From positions 1 to 57,046 of the forward strand of contig NZ_JADEWV010000011.1 in assembly GCF_015207455.1 (NCBI RefSeq): 57,046 bases of DNA, in the 5' to 3' direction. The notes under the pieces were generated by a model. It saw only the letters and a program-made list of their open reading frames with translations. It ran no database searches and was not told the origin of the DNA. Positions 18,313-26,296 of this stretch are shown here, one piece after another. Source of the stretch: Microcoleus sp. LEGE 07076 (GTDB lineage Bacteria > Cyanobacteriota > Cyanobacteriia > Cyanobacteriales > Microcoleaceae). The position numbers and the translations under genes were made by a program. Numbering within the stretch: position 1 is the first letter of the stretch; the number at the start of each line of letters is the position of its first letter.

Positions 18313-19017
18313 TCAACAAATATGGCGGTAGGAATCAAAAGGCAGTCCCGTCCGCCGCTTGACATCAATAACTGATTTGTATGCGCCTTCTATCTGCCTT
18401 TCTCTAACTATTGTTTCAGCAACAACCCGATCTAAACCGCTTTGGATCAACTCTTCCGGCGACAGGATATTTAACCGTTTCCAAGTAAACAGGGATTCTT
18501 TTTGATAATTGTAGCTGAAGCAAATCATCGGGGCGATGCGTCTGACGTGACTTTCGGGCACTCCGGCTATTTCTGATAACTCTTCGGCGTGGGTAAAAAT
18601 GTAGCCTTCGTTTTGCAAAGATTCAATATCGTTAGCGTAGACGATCGGCAAACCCAATATTCTGACCAGATCGTCTTTGGTACACTCATTAATATCTATT
18701 TTGCCGCGTTCCTTTGCCAGTTCTTGGGCATTTGTCGCAGTTGCAGGAACCAGTAAACCTCTGGGTGCGGTTTTGATGAGATAGCGCTTTTTCAAAGCAA
18801 AGGCTATGACTATTTGAGCGATCCAAACCAGCGTTCCAAAATTAGTTGAAGAAGATACTGCTAGTGCGGCTAAAGTAATGCCAACACCCCATCCCATCCA
18901 ACTGCGAATATTGGTTTTTTGGCCTGCATAGGCGATCGCCAATCCGCCGAAGTAGGGAATAAAAGAATACCACACCCAGTTGGGGGTTTGACGCAGCCAG
19001 TATAAATCTTGAGACAC
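18313..19017 (-). CDS. Membrane protein with C-terminal helix-hairpin-helix (ComEA-like) domain
   Basis: This is a 234-residue protein of unknown function. Residues about 10-90 contain three hydrophobic helices (WYSFIPYFGGLAIAYAG, GWGVGITLAALAV, GTLVWIAQIVIAFAL). The soluble part (110-234) carries repeated helix-hairpin-helix-like segments: KIDINECTKDDLVRILGLP, AEELSEIAGVPESHV and SPEELIQSGLDRVVAETIV, ending in YKSVIDVKRRTGL. These resemble the DNA-binding HhH repeat of ComEA but face the cytoplasm or periplasm depending on topology, which cannot be settled here. The start is a GTG. No competence gene adjoins it. Confidence 0.75.
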   Translation of the reverse strand: MSQDLYWLRQTPNWVWYSFIPYFGGLAIAYAGQKTNIRSWMGWGVGITLAALAVSSSTNFGTLVWIAQIVIAFALKKRYLIKTAPRGLLVPATATNAQELAKERGKIDINECTKDDLVRILGLPIVYANDIESLQNEGYIFTHAEELSEIAGVPESHVRRIAPMICFSYNYQKESLFTWKRLNILSPEELIQSGLDRVVAETIVRERQIEGAYKSVIDVKRRTGLPFDSYRHIC

Positions 19018-19079
19018 TTTAATTTTATCCTCGATCTACTTTAGATTTCAATACTGTTTACTTAAGTTATAAGTTGTTT

Positions 19080-19145
19080 GTAGGGTGCGTCGCTCGTTTA
19101 ATTTGGCATTGCGGGGCGAGAGTTGTTTTTGGCGACGCACCCTAC
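19080..19145. repeat. GTAGGGTGCGTCGC inverted repeat element
   Basis: The 14-base arms GTAGGGTGCGTCGC (19080-19093) and GCGACGCACCCTAC (19132-19145) are perfect inverses around a 38-base centre. This is the cleanest copy of a family seen also at 41156-41218 and in the cluster at 44820-45176. Confidence 0.85.
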
Positions 19146-19347
19146 GTTGACTTAAGTGAACAACGGTATTGCTTTATATTTGACTTTTGTTTAAATTCCA
19201 CCTTTTTCATACAGTCACGGACACAAAAAGTGGTTTTATATGGTACTCATAGTGGTGATGACGTTGGAGTGTTGACTAATAAAGTTCGCTCTTCGGGGAC
19301 AGCACTAATGACCCATGACCAATGACTACTGACTAATGACTTCTTAA

Positions 19348-19695
19348 TTACAATTCTCGCAGCAGTTTTTGGCGTTTTTCTTCATATTCTTCGGCAGTAA
19401 TTGCACCCATATCGTAAAGTCCTTTCAATTCGGCGATCGCCCCTGTCACATCTTTTGCCGCTCTGAGCATATACCCAGAAGGCAATACTCCGTGATTGTA
19501 CTGTACCTGAAAAGCTTGTTCCGACATCAGCAGCAAGCCTATAAAATCAAAAAATGCGATCAGTGACGGAATTAATGTCCACGAAAAAAGCAAATAAAAT
19601 AGTCCTGCTACGTTATTTCCCAAATAAAATTTGTGACCTCCGAAACCTCCAATAAAAAAAGCTAACACAACTGCTACGGTTTTATCTTTTACCAT
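19348..19695 (-). CDS. TM2 domain protein with C-terminal SHOCT-like motif
   Basis: This is a 115-residue membrane protein. Residues 1-60 form a TM2 domain: two hydrophobic helices around the hallmark FFIGGFGGHKFYLGN and a following FDFIGLL. The last ~30 residues (IAELKGLYDMGAITAEEYEEKR) match the short C-terminal SHOCT motif found on many bacterial membrane proteins. The function is unknown; TM2 proteins may help oligomerisation or membrane association. A neighbouring small membrane protein gene lies upstream on the same strand. Confidence 0.85.
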   Translation of the reverse strand: MVKDKTVAVVLAFFIGGFGGHKFYLGNNVAGLFYLLFSWTLIPSLIAFFDFIGLLLMSEQAFQVQYNHGVLPSGYMLRAAKDVTGAIAELKGLYDMGAITAEEYEEKRQKLLREL

Positions 19696-19762
19696 TTTCC
19701 ATTTCCCCAGTTTTTTTACTTTAACTTTTGCGGTCTAGCTCAGCAATATTACTAATTTTTAC

Positions 19763-19975
19763 TCATTTATTTGGGCTTTTACGAAATTTAGACATCAAAA
19801 AATACAGCAGAACTATACCTGCTTGAGCCTGTAGAATGACCGAGTAGCCTCTCAAGAAATAATTTTGTTCGCTGCCTGAGTTGAGAGAAAATATTAAAAT
19901 GCCTAGGGCTGCGTAGGGTGCCAAACGCATCCAACTCGGCGTTCCCTCTAACTTGCGGCTGTTAAAATTGCTCAT
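19763..19975 (-). CDS. Small membrane protein of unknown function
   Basis: This is a 70-residue product beginning MSNFNSRKLEGTPSWMRLAP. It has two hydrophobic stretches, YAALGILIFSLN and YSVILQAQAGIVLLYFLM, and a basic C-terminal tail. I do not recognise a named family, although small proteins of this pattern recur in cyanobacteria. An ATG ten codons upstream is possible but less likely. It precedes the TM2 gene by 67 bases on the same strand, so the two may be cotranscribed. Confidence 0.55.
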   Translation of the reverse strand: MSNFNSRKLEGTPSWMRLAPYAALGILIFSLNSGSEQNYFLRGYSVILQAQAGIVLLYFLMSKFRKSPNK

Positions 19976-20161
19976 TGGCTTGACCCATCCACAAAAACCG
20001 GACAAGATATTACTTCTATGTTAAGACAAGTTTTTCCGTTTAGCTTCCAGATTTGGGACTAAATTTAAGATCCGGTGCTTGTGGCGCACTTGCTGAACTA
20101 GCAATATCTCAAAGTTGCGAGTTCAGCAAGGCGAATTCACAATTGTTGACAACTGCGCGAA

Positions 20162-21754
20162 TTAACCCGCGCCACTCCCCAACAGAAACAGACTCAGGAG
20201 AGTTCCGCTGTTCCAAAGACTGTGGAGAAGCATGGGAGCCAGGAGGTTGCGCGATCGCGTGTACACAAACCCCAACACCGCGCCCAAAGTCGCCAAAGGC
20301 AGAATCTCAGAGACACTCAAGTGAGCCACCGCAAACAAAAAAGCCGAAGCTGCGATCGCCCCCCAAACAGGCAAATAGCGAGTCAGAGAAGGCAGTAGAA
20401 AGCCCCGAAACACGATTTCCTCAAAAACCGGAGCGGCGATCGCAGCAGTGCCGAAAAACACCGCCAGAGCCACGTTGTCTCTACCTTCAAGGACGATCGG
20501 CAAAATCGGATTGCTGCCACCTTGTCCCTGCCAGAATTGCTGATTGATCAGCGACACCACAACTACCAAAGGCAAAGCCACAAAATAGCCGCCCAAGCCC
20601 CACAAAAACCAATTTCCCCGCCAATCAATCCGAAACCAACCATCAGGCAAAGGCAAAAAAGACTTAACTGAAAAATACAGTACCGAAAGCCCGCCAGCCG
20701 ACAGCAACAAATAAGTAGCAAAGATATAAAAAGCCTTTTCGCGCCCGTCAAAAGTAGCAGGATTCAGCTTGAGAACAGCCAGAGAAACTGGCAGCAACAA
20801 ATAGGGAATCAAGATTTGCCCGACAAAGAAAAAGCCGACTACAAGCACCTGCCAAACAATCTCGCCATCCCAAGGCACATCCCAACTCAAGCTGGCATTT
20901 AGCGACAGCAGCGGCCCGGAACCTGACTTATCTAACTGCTGCCGCTGCAACAGCCACTGCAGAGCCAAACCAACCAGCAAAACCGTACCAATACAAAGTG
21001 CGATCGCCGGAACGCCAACAATAATTGCCAACTTTTCTACAGCTTGTTCAGCGGTTACTTGCTCTGCTGCTTGCAGCGCCGCCAGATCCTGAGAACGTTC
21101 TTGCAGCTGGTAAAGTTGAGCCAGAGCCCTATAGCGAAACCAACCATCCAAAGACTTTTGAATGCGCTGATCCGCATCCGGCAGCAGTTGAGCCGGATTG
21201 CTCCAAATCCCAGTTAAAACTCGAGCAGTTGCGATCGAAGAATCGCCATCACCTTGAGTTTTGTACCGATCGATTAAATTATTCCAAGTTTGGATTGCTG
21301 CCTCTGTTTTGCCACTGCTTGTCTGCAAAATGCCGAGGCGCAAGTCAAGTTCGTTTTGCAGCGCCGACATTTGCTTGACAGACTCTGACAAAGCATTTTT
21401 TTGAGCAAAATTTAGAGTATTGTCATCAGACTTGGAGGCGATAGCAGACTGAATATCTTTAATTTGCGATCGAGTTGTTTCGAGAGTTTTTCGATTTGAA
21501 TCTCGCGCTTCTCGATACTGCGTCAAAGCCGTATTTAAAGGATCGGCACCGATAATATTGTTGCGTGCCGAAGTAAAATTAGCATCCCGATCGTCTTTTG
21601 GTTGCCACTCCGAGGCGTGAAGCAGCAAATTTGTCTGGTAGAGTTCCAGCCGGCTTTGAATTTGCGGCTGGTTCCAACTACCAACTAAAGATAAACCGAC
21701 CAGGACGATCGCGATCGCCGTTAAAATCCCTAAAATTATCCGCTTCAGTGTCAT
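20162..21754 (-). CDS. CPBP family intramembrane glutamic endopeptidase with long N-terminal region
   Basis: This is a 530-residue membrane protein. After one N-terminal helix (ILGILTAIAIVLVGLSLVG) comes a ~190-residue helical soluble region, then a helix (IIVGVPAIALCIGTVLLVGL) and the multi-helix CPBP (Rce1-like) domain. The catalytic motifs are EEIVFRGFLLP (EExxxR), FLFAVAHLSVSE (FxxxH) and HSLWN (HxxxN). CPBP proteases cut substrates in the membrane plane; the cyanobacterial substrate is unknown. The ATG overlaps the stop of a tiny upstream gene as ATGA, so the two are likely coupled. Confidence 0.9.
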   Translation of the reverse strand: MTLKRIILGILTAIAIVLVGLSLVGSWNQPQIQSRLELYQTNLLLHASEWQPKDDRDANFTSARNNIIGADPLNTALTQYREARDSNRKTLETTRSQIKDIQSAIASKSDDNTLNFAQKNALSESVKQMSALQNELDLRLGILQTSSGKTEAAIQTWNNLIDRYKTQGDGDSSIATARVLTGIWSNPAQLLPDADQRIQKSLDGWFRYRALAQLYQLQERSQDLAALQAAEQVTAEQAVEKLAIIVGVPAIALCIGTVLLVGLALQWLLQRQQLDKSGSGPLLSLNASLSWDVPWDGEIVWQVLVVGFFFVGQILIPYLLLPVSLAVLKLNPATFDGREKAFYIFATYLLLSAGGLSVLYFSVKSFLPLPDGWFRIDWRGNWFLWGLGGYFVALPLVVVVSLINQQFWQGQGGSNPILPIVLEGRDNVALAVFFGTAAIAAPVFEEIVFRGFLLPSLTRYLPVWGAIAASAFLFAVAHLSVSEILPLATLGAVLGFVYTRSRNLLAPMLLHSLWNSGTLLSLFLLGSGAG

Positions 21755-21924
21755 TCCTGCTGTTTTGTCCCGCGCGAATCCGCAACTAAATCTTGTCCGT
21801 CTTCAATCATATGCCGTTGCAGTCGATAGTATCCCCACAACTGGTAAAATTTCACTGGCCGATCTTTTTGACGCGCCTCGCACTCTTCGACTGGGTAAAG
21901 CACGCAGCGCACAGGTGTCCACAA
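21751..21924 (-). CDS. Small protein (~57 aa) translationally coupled to the CPBP protease
   Basis: On the minus strand a frame free of stops from 21960 to the TGA at 21753-21751 reads VRCVLYPVEECEARQKDRPV, then KFYQLWGYYRLQRHMIEDGQ, then DLVADSRGTKQQE. The composition looks like real protein: Trp/Tyr-rich, charged, no low complexity. The stop overlaps the protease ATG at 21754-21752 as ATGA. No ATG is available; a TTG at 21924 (57 aa) or a GTG at 21912 (53 aa) could start it, and an AGG lies about ten bases before the TTG. I do not recognise the family. It is shorter than the usual 60-codon reporting limit and easily missed. Confidence 0.6.
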   Translation of the reverse strand: MWTPVRCVLYPVEECEARQKDRPVKFYQLWGYYRLQRHMIEDGQDLVADSRGTKQQE

Positions 21925-22118
21925 CCAGTTGCAACCTACTGTCAGCCTACAGTTTGACGGCTAGACCCCGAACAGCAGAGGAGGAGAGAAAAATGCTCGG
22001 CCGCCGCCCTTCCAGCAGGGGGATGCGAGATTTTTCAATGAGGTAAGGTGCGCCACAAGCATCCTTCAACTCGGTAACAGGATAAATCGTAAATCTAAAA
22101 TCTAAAATCTAAAATCGA

Positions 22119-23480
22119 ATGACTCGCATTATCTTAGTCCGTCACGGCAAAAGCACCTACAATCAAGAGCGCCGCATCCAAGGCCGCCTCGACAAATCAG
22201 TTTTGACAGAAGCAGGGCGCAGCGGCGCGCTTCAAGTAGGGGACAAACTCAGCAGCATCGCCTTCGATGCTGCGTATACAAGTCCCCTGAAGCGAGCCAA
22301 AGAAACAGCCGAAATCATCCTGTCGCGCTTGACAAATCCGCCACAGCTCGAACCAACTGATAAATTGATGGAAATCGATTTACCTCTGTGGGAAGGAATG
22401 CTGCGTCAAGAGGCGATCGACCAATTCCCCGAAGCATATCAGCAATGGCAAAAACAGCCAGACAAATTTTCCATGAAACTACCTTCAGCCGAAGGAGAAA
22501 TCGAACACTTTCCAGTATTGGCAATTTTTGCTAACGCCCGCAATTTTTGGAAAGAGCTTTTATCGCGCCACACAGAAGGGACAATTCTAGTAGTAGGTCA
22601 CAACGGAATCAACCGCGCGCTCATCGCTACAGCGTCGGAAATTTCGCCGAATTACTATCAATCTATTCAACAGTCAAATTGCGGAATTAGCGTCATCAAT
22701 TTAGAAACTTCTCCTGTTGGTAGCGATGAAAAAACAGAGCCAAAGACGAAAGTAGCTGTTCAATTAGAATCGCTGAATTTAACATCCCATATGGGAGAAG
22801 TTTTCCCGAAACCGAGGGACGGACACCTGGGCCCGCGCTTGTTGCTGGTGCGTCACGGCGAAACAGACTGGAACAAAGCAGGTAAATTTCAAGGACAAAT
22901 TGACGTACCTCTCAACGACAACGGCCGCGAACAGGCAAAGAAGGCAGCAGAATTTCTCAAAGATGTAAAATTGGATTTTGCAATTAGCAGTTCCATGCTG
23001 CGCCCGAAAGAAACTGCGGAAATTATCCTTAAATATCACACCGATTTGCAACTCGAACTCCGCGACGAATTGAGAGAAATCAGTCACGGACTTTGGGAAG
23101 GAAAGTTTGAATCAGAAATAGAACAATCCTATCCGGGTTTGCTGGATGAATGGAAAACATCTCCGGCAAACGTACAAATGCCGGAAGGCGAAAATTTGGA
23201 GCAAGTTTGGAGTCGGGCGATCGCAGCTTGGCAAGAAATTGTACGATCGGTTTCTGGTACAGGAATTGTAGTTGCTCACGATGCCGTCAACAAAGCCCTT
23301 CTTTGCCACCTGTTCAATTTGCAACCCGAACATTTCTGGCAATTCAAACAAGGAAATGGGGCGGTTAGCGTCATCGATTATCCCCACGGCCCCGACGGTT
23401 TGCCGGTATTGCAGGCCATGAACATCACAACTCATTTAAGCGGCGGCATTTTTGATAAAACAGCCGCCGGAGCGCTGTAA
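22119..23480 (+). CDS. Two-domain histidine phosphatase (phosphoglycerate mutase-like)
   Basis: This is a 453-residue protein made of two consecutive histidine-phosphatase domains. The first has LVRHGKSTYN (His9) and a second catalytic His in VVGHNGINRALI. The other begins near residue 240 with LLVRHGETDWN and has its partner His in VVAHDAVNKALL. Single-domain relatives are phosphoglycerate mutases or phosphatases; the duplicated cyanobacterial form is usually annotated as phosphoglycerate mutase, or phosphoserine phosphatase by analogy with single-domain enzymes. The substrate here is not proven. Both active sites look complete, although the first has Lys where RHGE is usual. A hairpin follows the stop. 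Confidence 0.88.
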   Translation: MTRIILVRHGKSTYNQERRIQGRLDKSVLTEAGRSGALQVGDKLSSIAFDAAYTSPLKRAKETAEIILSRLTNPPQLEPTDKLMEIDLPLWEGMLRQEAIDQFPEAYQQWQKQPDKFSMKLPSAEGEIEHFPVLAIFANARNFWKELLSRHTEGTILVVGHNGINRALIATASEISPNYYQSIQQSNCGISVINLETSPVGSDEKTEPKTKVAVQLESLNLTSHMGEVFPKPRDGHLGPRLLLVRHGETDWNKAGKFQGQIDVPLNDNGREQAKKAAEFLKDVKLDFAISSSMLRPKETAEIILKYHTDLQLELRDELREISHGLWEGKFESEIEQSYPGLLDEWKTSPANVQMPEGENLEQVWSRAIAAWQEIVRSVSGTGIVVAHDAVNKALLCHLFNLQPEHFWQFKQGNGAVSVIDYPHGPDGLPVLQAMNITTHLSGGIFDKTAAGAL

Positions 23481-23481
23481 T

Positions 23482-23519
23482 AGGTTTGTAGTGAGGACTG
23501 AAGTCTTCACTACAAACCT
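23482..23519 (+). terminator. Hairpin after the histidine phosphatase gene
   Basis: AGGTTTGTAGTGA and TCACTACAAACCT form a 13-bp perfect stem starting two bases after the stop codon. A T-rich stretch (TTTATTTTA) follows only after about 8 bases. It may serve as a terminator, but the sequence also looks like a dispersed palindromic repeat. Confidence 0.55.
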
Positions 23520-23696
23520 GATCAGCTTTATTTTACCCGACATGATATAAGTTTTGAAATGTTTGAATTTTTATGTTTGATATCGTTTCCGGTTGGATCG
23601 GAATGATTTAACCGCAGAGAACGCAGAGAACACAGAGGGAGACAAGAGAGATGAATAATTCTGATGAAGAGCTGATTTGATTGTGAATTGTAAGTT

Positions 23697-25013
23697 ATGA
23701 GCCGCGAACTGCTACAAAATGTAAGAGTGTTAGATCCAGTTTCAGAGATCGATCGCACCGCCGATATTCTAATTGCTGAAGGTGAGATCAAAGCGATGGA
23801 AGAAAAAATTGCTGAGTTTCCCCCCGACACAAAAGTGCGGAATTCTCAGGGACTGATTTTAGGGCCGGGATTAACAGATATCTACAGTCACAGCGGAGAA
23901 CCTGGTTTTGAGGAACGGGAAACCCTGGAATCCTTGATGCAGGCTGCTGCTGCTGGCGGTTTTACGCGGGTGGCGATTTTGCCGGATACGTCGCCACCTG
24001 CGGACAACTTGGCCGGTTTAACTTTGTTGCAGCAACATACCCGCAATTTGTCGCCGGGGCTGCCCCGGTTGTATTTTTGGGGCGCGCTGACAGCGGGCCT
24101 TAAAGGGCAGCAGATGGCGGAGCTGGGCGAGCTGGCCTCCCCTGCGATCGTGGGTTTTGCGGACGGTTTGCCGCTGTCTAATCCGGCTCTGGTGAGGCGT
24201 TTGCTTGAATATATCCAGCCTTTGAATAAGTCGGTGGCTTTGTGGCCGTGCGATCGAACTTTGGCCGGAAATGGCGCGGCGCGGGAGGGTGCGGTATCGG
24301 TGCGCTTGGGTTTGCCGGGAATTCCCGCGAGTGCGGAAACATCGGCTTTGGCGGCAATTCTGGAGTTGGTGGCATCGGCGGGCACTTCGGTTCACATTAT
24401 GCGCGTTTCTACGGCGCGCAGCGTGGAATTGATTCGAGATGCGAAGGCGCGGGGTTTGCCCGTGACTGCGAGTGTGACTTGGATGCACTTGCTGTTGAAT
24501 GTTGGGGCAATTTCAGGTAACGCTAAAAATTCTGGAGGCGGAAAAAATGCTCTGACTGCTTCGTTTCCTTACGATCCGAATTTACGTCTAGAACCGCCGC
24601 TGGGCAATCTGGACGACCAATTGGCGCTGATTCAAGCTGTTAAAGATGGGGTGATTGATGCGATCGCGATTGACCACAACGCCCATACTTATGAGGAGAA
24701 AACTGTGGCTTTTGCTGATAGTCCCCCCGGGGCGATCGGCTTGGAATTAGCCTTGCCTTTGCTCTGGCACGGACTGGTGGAAACAGGCAAATTTTCGGCT
24801 TTAGAACTGTGGCGAGCCTTGAGCTCCGGCCCCGCCGTCTGTCTCGGACAAACCCCCGCTACGGTGGCGTTAGATGTCCCTGCTGAGCTGATTTTGTTTG
24901 ACCCGTTAATGACTTGGACTGTTGAGGCGAAAAGTCTGAAGTCGCGATCGGCAAATACGCCTTGGTTGGGACAACAATTAGCAGGTAAGGTTGTGCAAAC
25001 TTGGATTAATTGA
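23697..25013 (+). CDS. pyrC: Dihydroorotase-family protein with degenerate metal site
   Basis: This is a 438-residue amidohydrolase-fold protein, the length of class I dihydroorotases, which close carbamoyl-aspartate to dihydroorotate in pyrimidine synthesis. The N-terminal beta domain and LGPGLTDIYSHSGEPGFEER align with the usual DxHxHLREPG, but the first His of HxH is Tyr63. The HICHVST motif reads HIMRVST (second His to Arg236) and the usual TPHHL reads TWMHL. DHNAH near 326-330 is kept. A family assignment to PyrC is sound; catalysis is doubtful. Non-catalytic PyrC homologues are known to scaffold aspartate transcarbamoylase in some bacteria. Confidence 0.82.
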   Translation: MSRELLQNVRVLDPVSEIDRTADILIAEGEIKAMEEKIAEFPPDTKVRNSQGLILGPGLTDIYSHSGEPGFEERETLESLMQAAAAGGFTRVAILPDTSPPADNLAGLTLLQQHTRNLSPGLPRLYFWGALTAGLKGQQMAELGELASPAIVGFADGLPLSNPALVRRLLEYIQPLNKSVALWPCDRTLAGNGAAREGAVSVRLGLPGIPASAETSALAAILELVASAGTSVHIMRVSTARSVELIRDAKARGLPVTASVTWMHLLLNVGAISGNAKNSGGGKNALTASFPYDPNLRLEPPLGNLDDQLALIQAVKDGVIDAIAIDHNAHTYEEKTVAFADSPPGAIGLELALPLLWHGLVETGKFSALELWRALSSGPAVCLGQTPATVALDVPAELILFDPLMTWTVEAKSLKSRSANTPWLGQQLAGKVVQTWIN

Positions 25014-25105
25014 CTCTTGAAAGAGAAATTCATCTGTTGTAGAACAGGCATCTTGCCTGTTTCTGGGAATGCTGCCTGATGTGAATCATCACAAAACATA
25101 AATAC

Positions 25106-25861
25106 ATGATTGCTGTTCCTGATTCGTGGAACTCCCCACCGCTCGACTTGACATTAGACATCAATGAAATTCATGTTTGGCGCGTCTCCCTAGCTCAAAC
25201 AGAAACTTGCTTGCAGAGTTTACAACAGACTCTCTCTACCGACGAACAGACAAAAGCCGAGCGTTTTTACTTTCCCAAAGATCGAAATCAATTTATTGTG
25301 AGTCGTGGCGCACTGAGAGCGATTTTGAGTCGATACCTGCACATAAATCCCTGCCTTCTACGCTTTGAATACAATCCCTACGGCAAACCCTCTCTCACCG
25401 TCGCTCAAGGTGGAGATACCCTGCGTTTCAATTTATCTCACTCTCACGGAATAACTCTAATTGCTATGACCAAAAACCGAGATGTTGGTGTCGATATTGA
25501 AGGCATAAATCCCAATATTTCTTATCTACAAATTGCGGAAAGTGTTTTTTCGCCTTACGAAAACACTTTGTTGCGTTCGCTGCCAAAGCATCTCCAACTC
25601 ACAGCTTTCTTTACCTGCTGGACTCGCAAAGAAGCATACATTAAAGCAGTCGGAAAAGGACTTTCTATTCCCCTGAATCAGTTTGATGTCACCCTCGCCC
25701 CAGGAGAACCACCAGCGTTGTTAAATGTTGAAAACAAACCCGCAGAAGCATCGAAATGGTCTTTAATTGAATTAATTTCTAGTACCGACATGGTGGCTGC
25801 TGTTGCGGTTGCAGGAGATTCTCAGAAACTTCATTGTTGGCAGTGGACAGGGGAGTTTTGA
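25106..25861 (+). CDS. 4'-phosphopantetheinyl transferase, Sfp/HetI type
   Basis: This is a 251-residue enzyme that moves the phosphopantetheine arm of CoA onto a Ser of carrier proteins in fatty acid, polyketide or peptide synthesis. The family motifs are FNLSHSHG, GVDIEG (Mg-binding Asp130 and Glu132) and WTRKEAYIKAVGKGL (Lys175, Glu176, Lys180). Cyanobacteria usually have one such broad enzyme of the HetI/Sfp class. It lies 92 bases after the pyrC stop on the same strand, separated by a CAGGCATCTTGCCTG palindrome. Confidence 0.92.
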   Translation: MIAVPDSWNSPPLDLTLDINEIHVWRVSLAQTETCLQSLQQTLSTDEQTKAERFYFPKDRNQFIVSRGALRAILSRYLHINPCLLRFEYNPYGKPSLTVAQGGDTLRFNLSHSHGITLIAMTKNRDVGVDIEGINPNISYLQIAESVFSPYENTLLRSLPKHLQLTAFFTCWTRKEAYIKAVGKGLSIPLNQFDVTLAPGEPPALLNVENKPAEASKWSLIELISSTDMVAAVAVAGDSQKLHCWQWTGEF

Positions 25862-26296
25862 TTTATGGTTTGTATCATTTGTCAAGACAATTTTGGCTTC
25901 TACTCAACAGAGAACACTTCCAGAAAAAATTCAACTTTAGGCAAAATCTCAACCCATACACAATATAAAATACAAAATTTAAGCAAAATGTTCTATTTTT
26001 TAGGATGCCGGATATTCGCTGCTCGGAAACTGAGTTTATGAGTGTATTTATAGTTACTAAAACTATGATTTTTACGCAAACTGCGTTTCTCAAAAATAGC
26101 ATAAATAAACCTGATTTTGACTTAATATCGTTAACTCAAAAAAAATATTGGGCTGATTATACCAATTACATAAAATGCCGCTACAAATAGGAGTTATGCT
26201 TGATAAATTTTGATATTTTAAACAAACATACTAACTGTAAAACTATTTTAGGAAATTGGTATTACAGGTTATACTTCACATTTTTCCCGGCAGTCA
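25862..26296. other. AT-rich convergent intergenic region
   Basis: These 435 bases lie between the convergent PPTase and cyclase genes. They are AT-rich. Short frames at 26005-26190 and 25865-26041 have no recognisable family and poor composition, so I do not call a gene here. No clear terminator is visible either. Confidence 0.5.

Noticed and set aside
24018-24488. Long minus-strand frames inside pyrC
   Set aside because: Arg/His/Pro-rich shadows of a GC-rich real gene.
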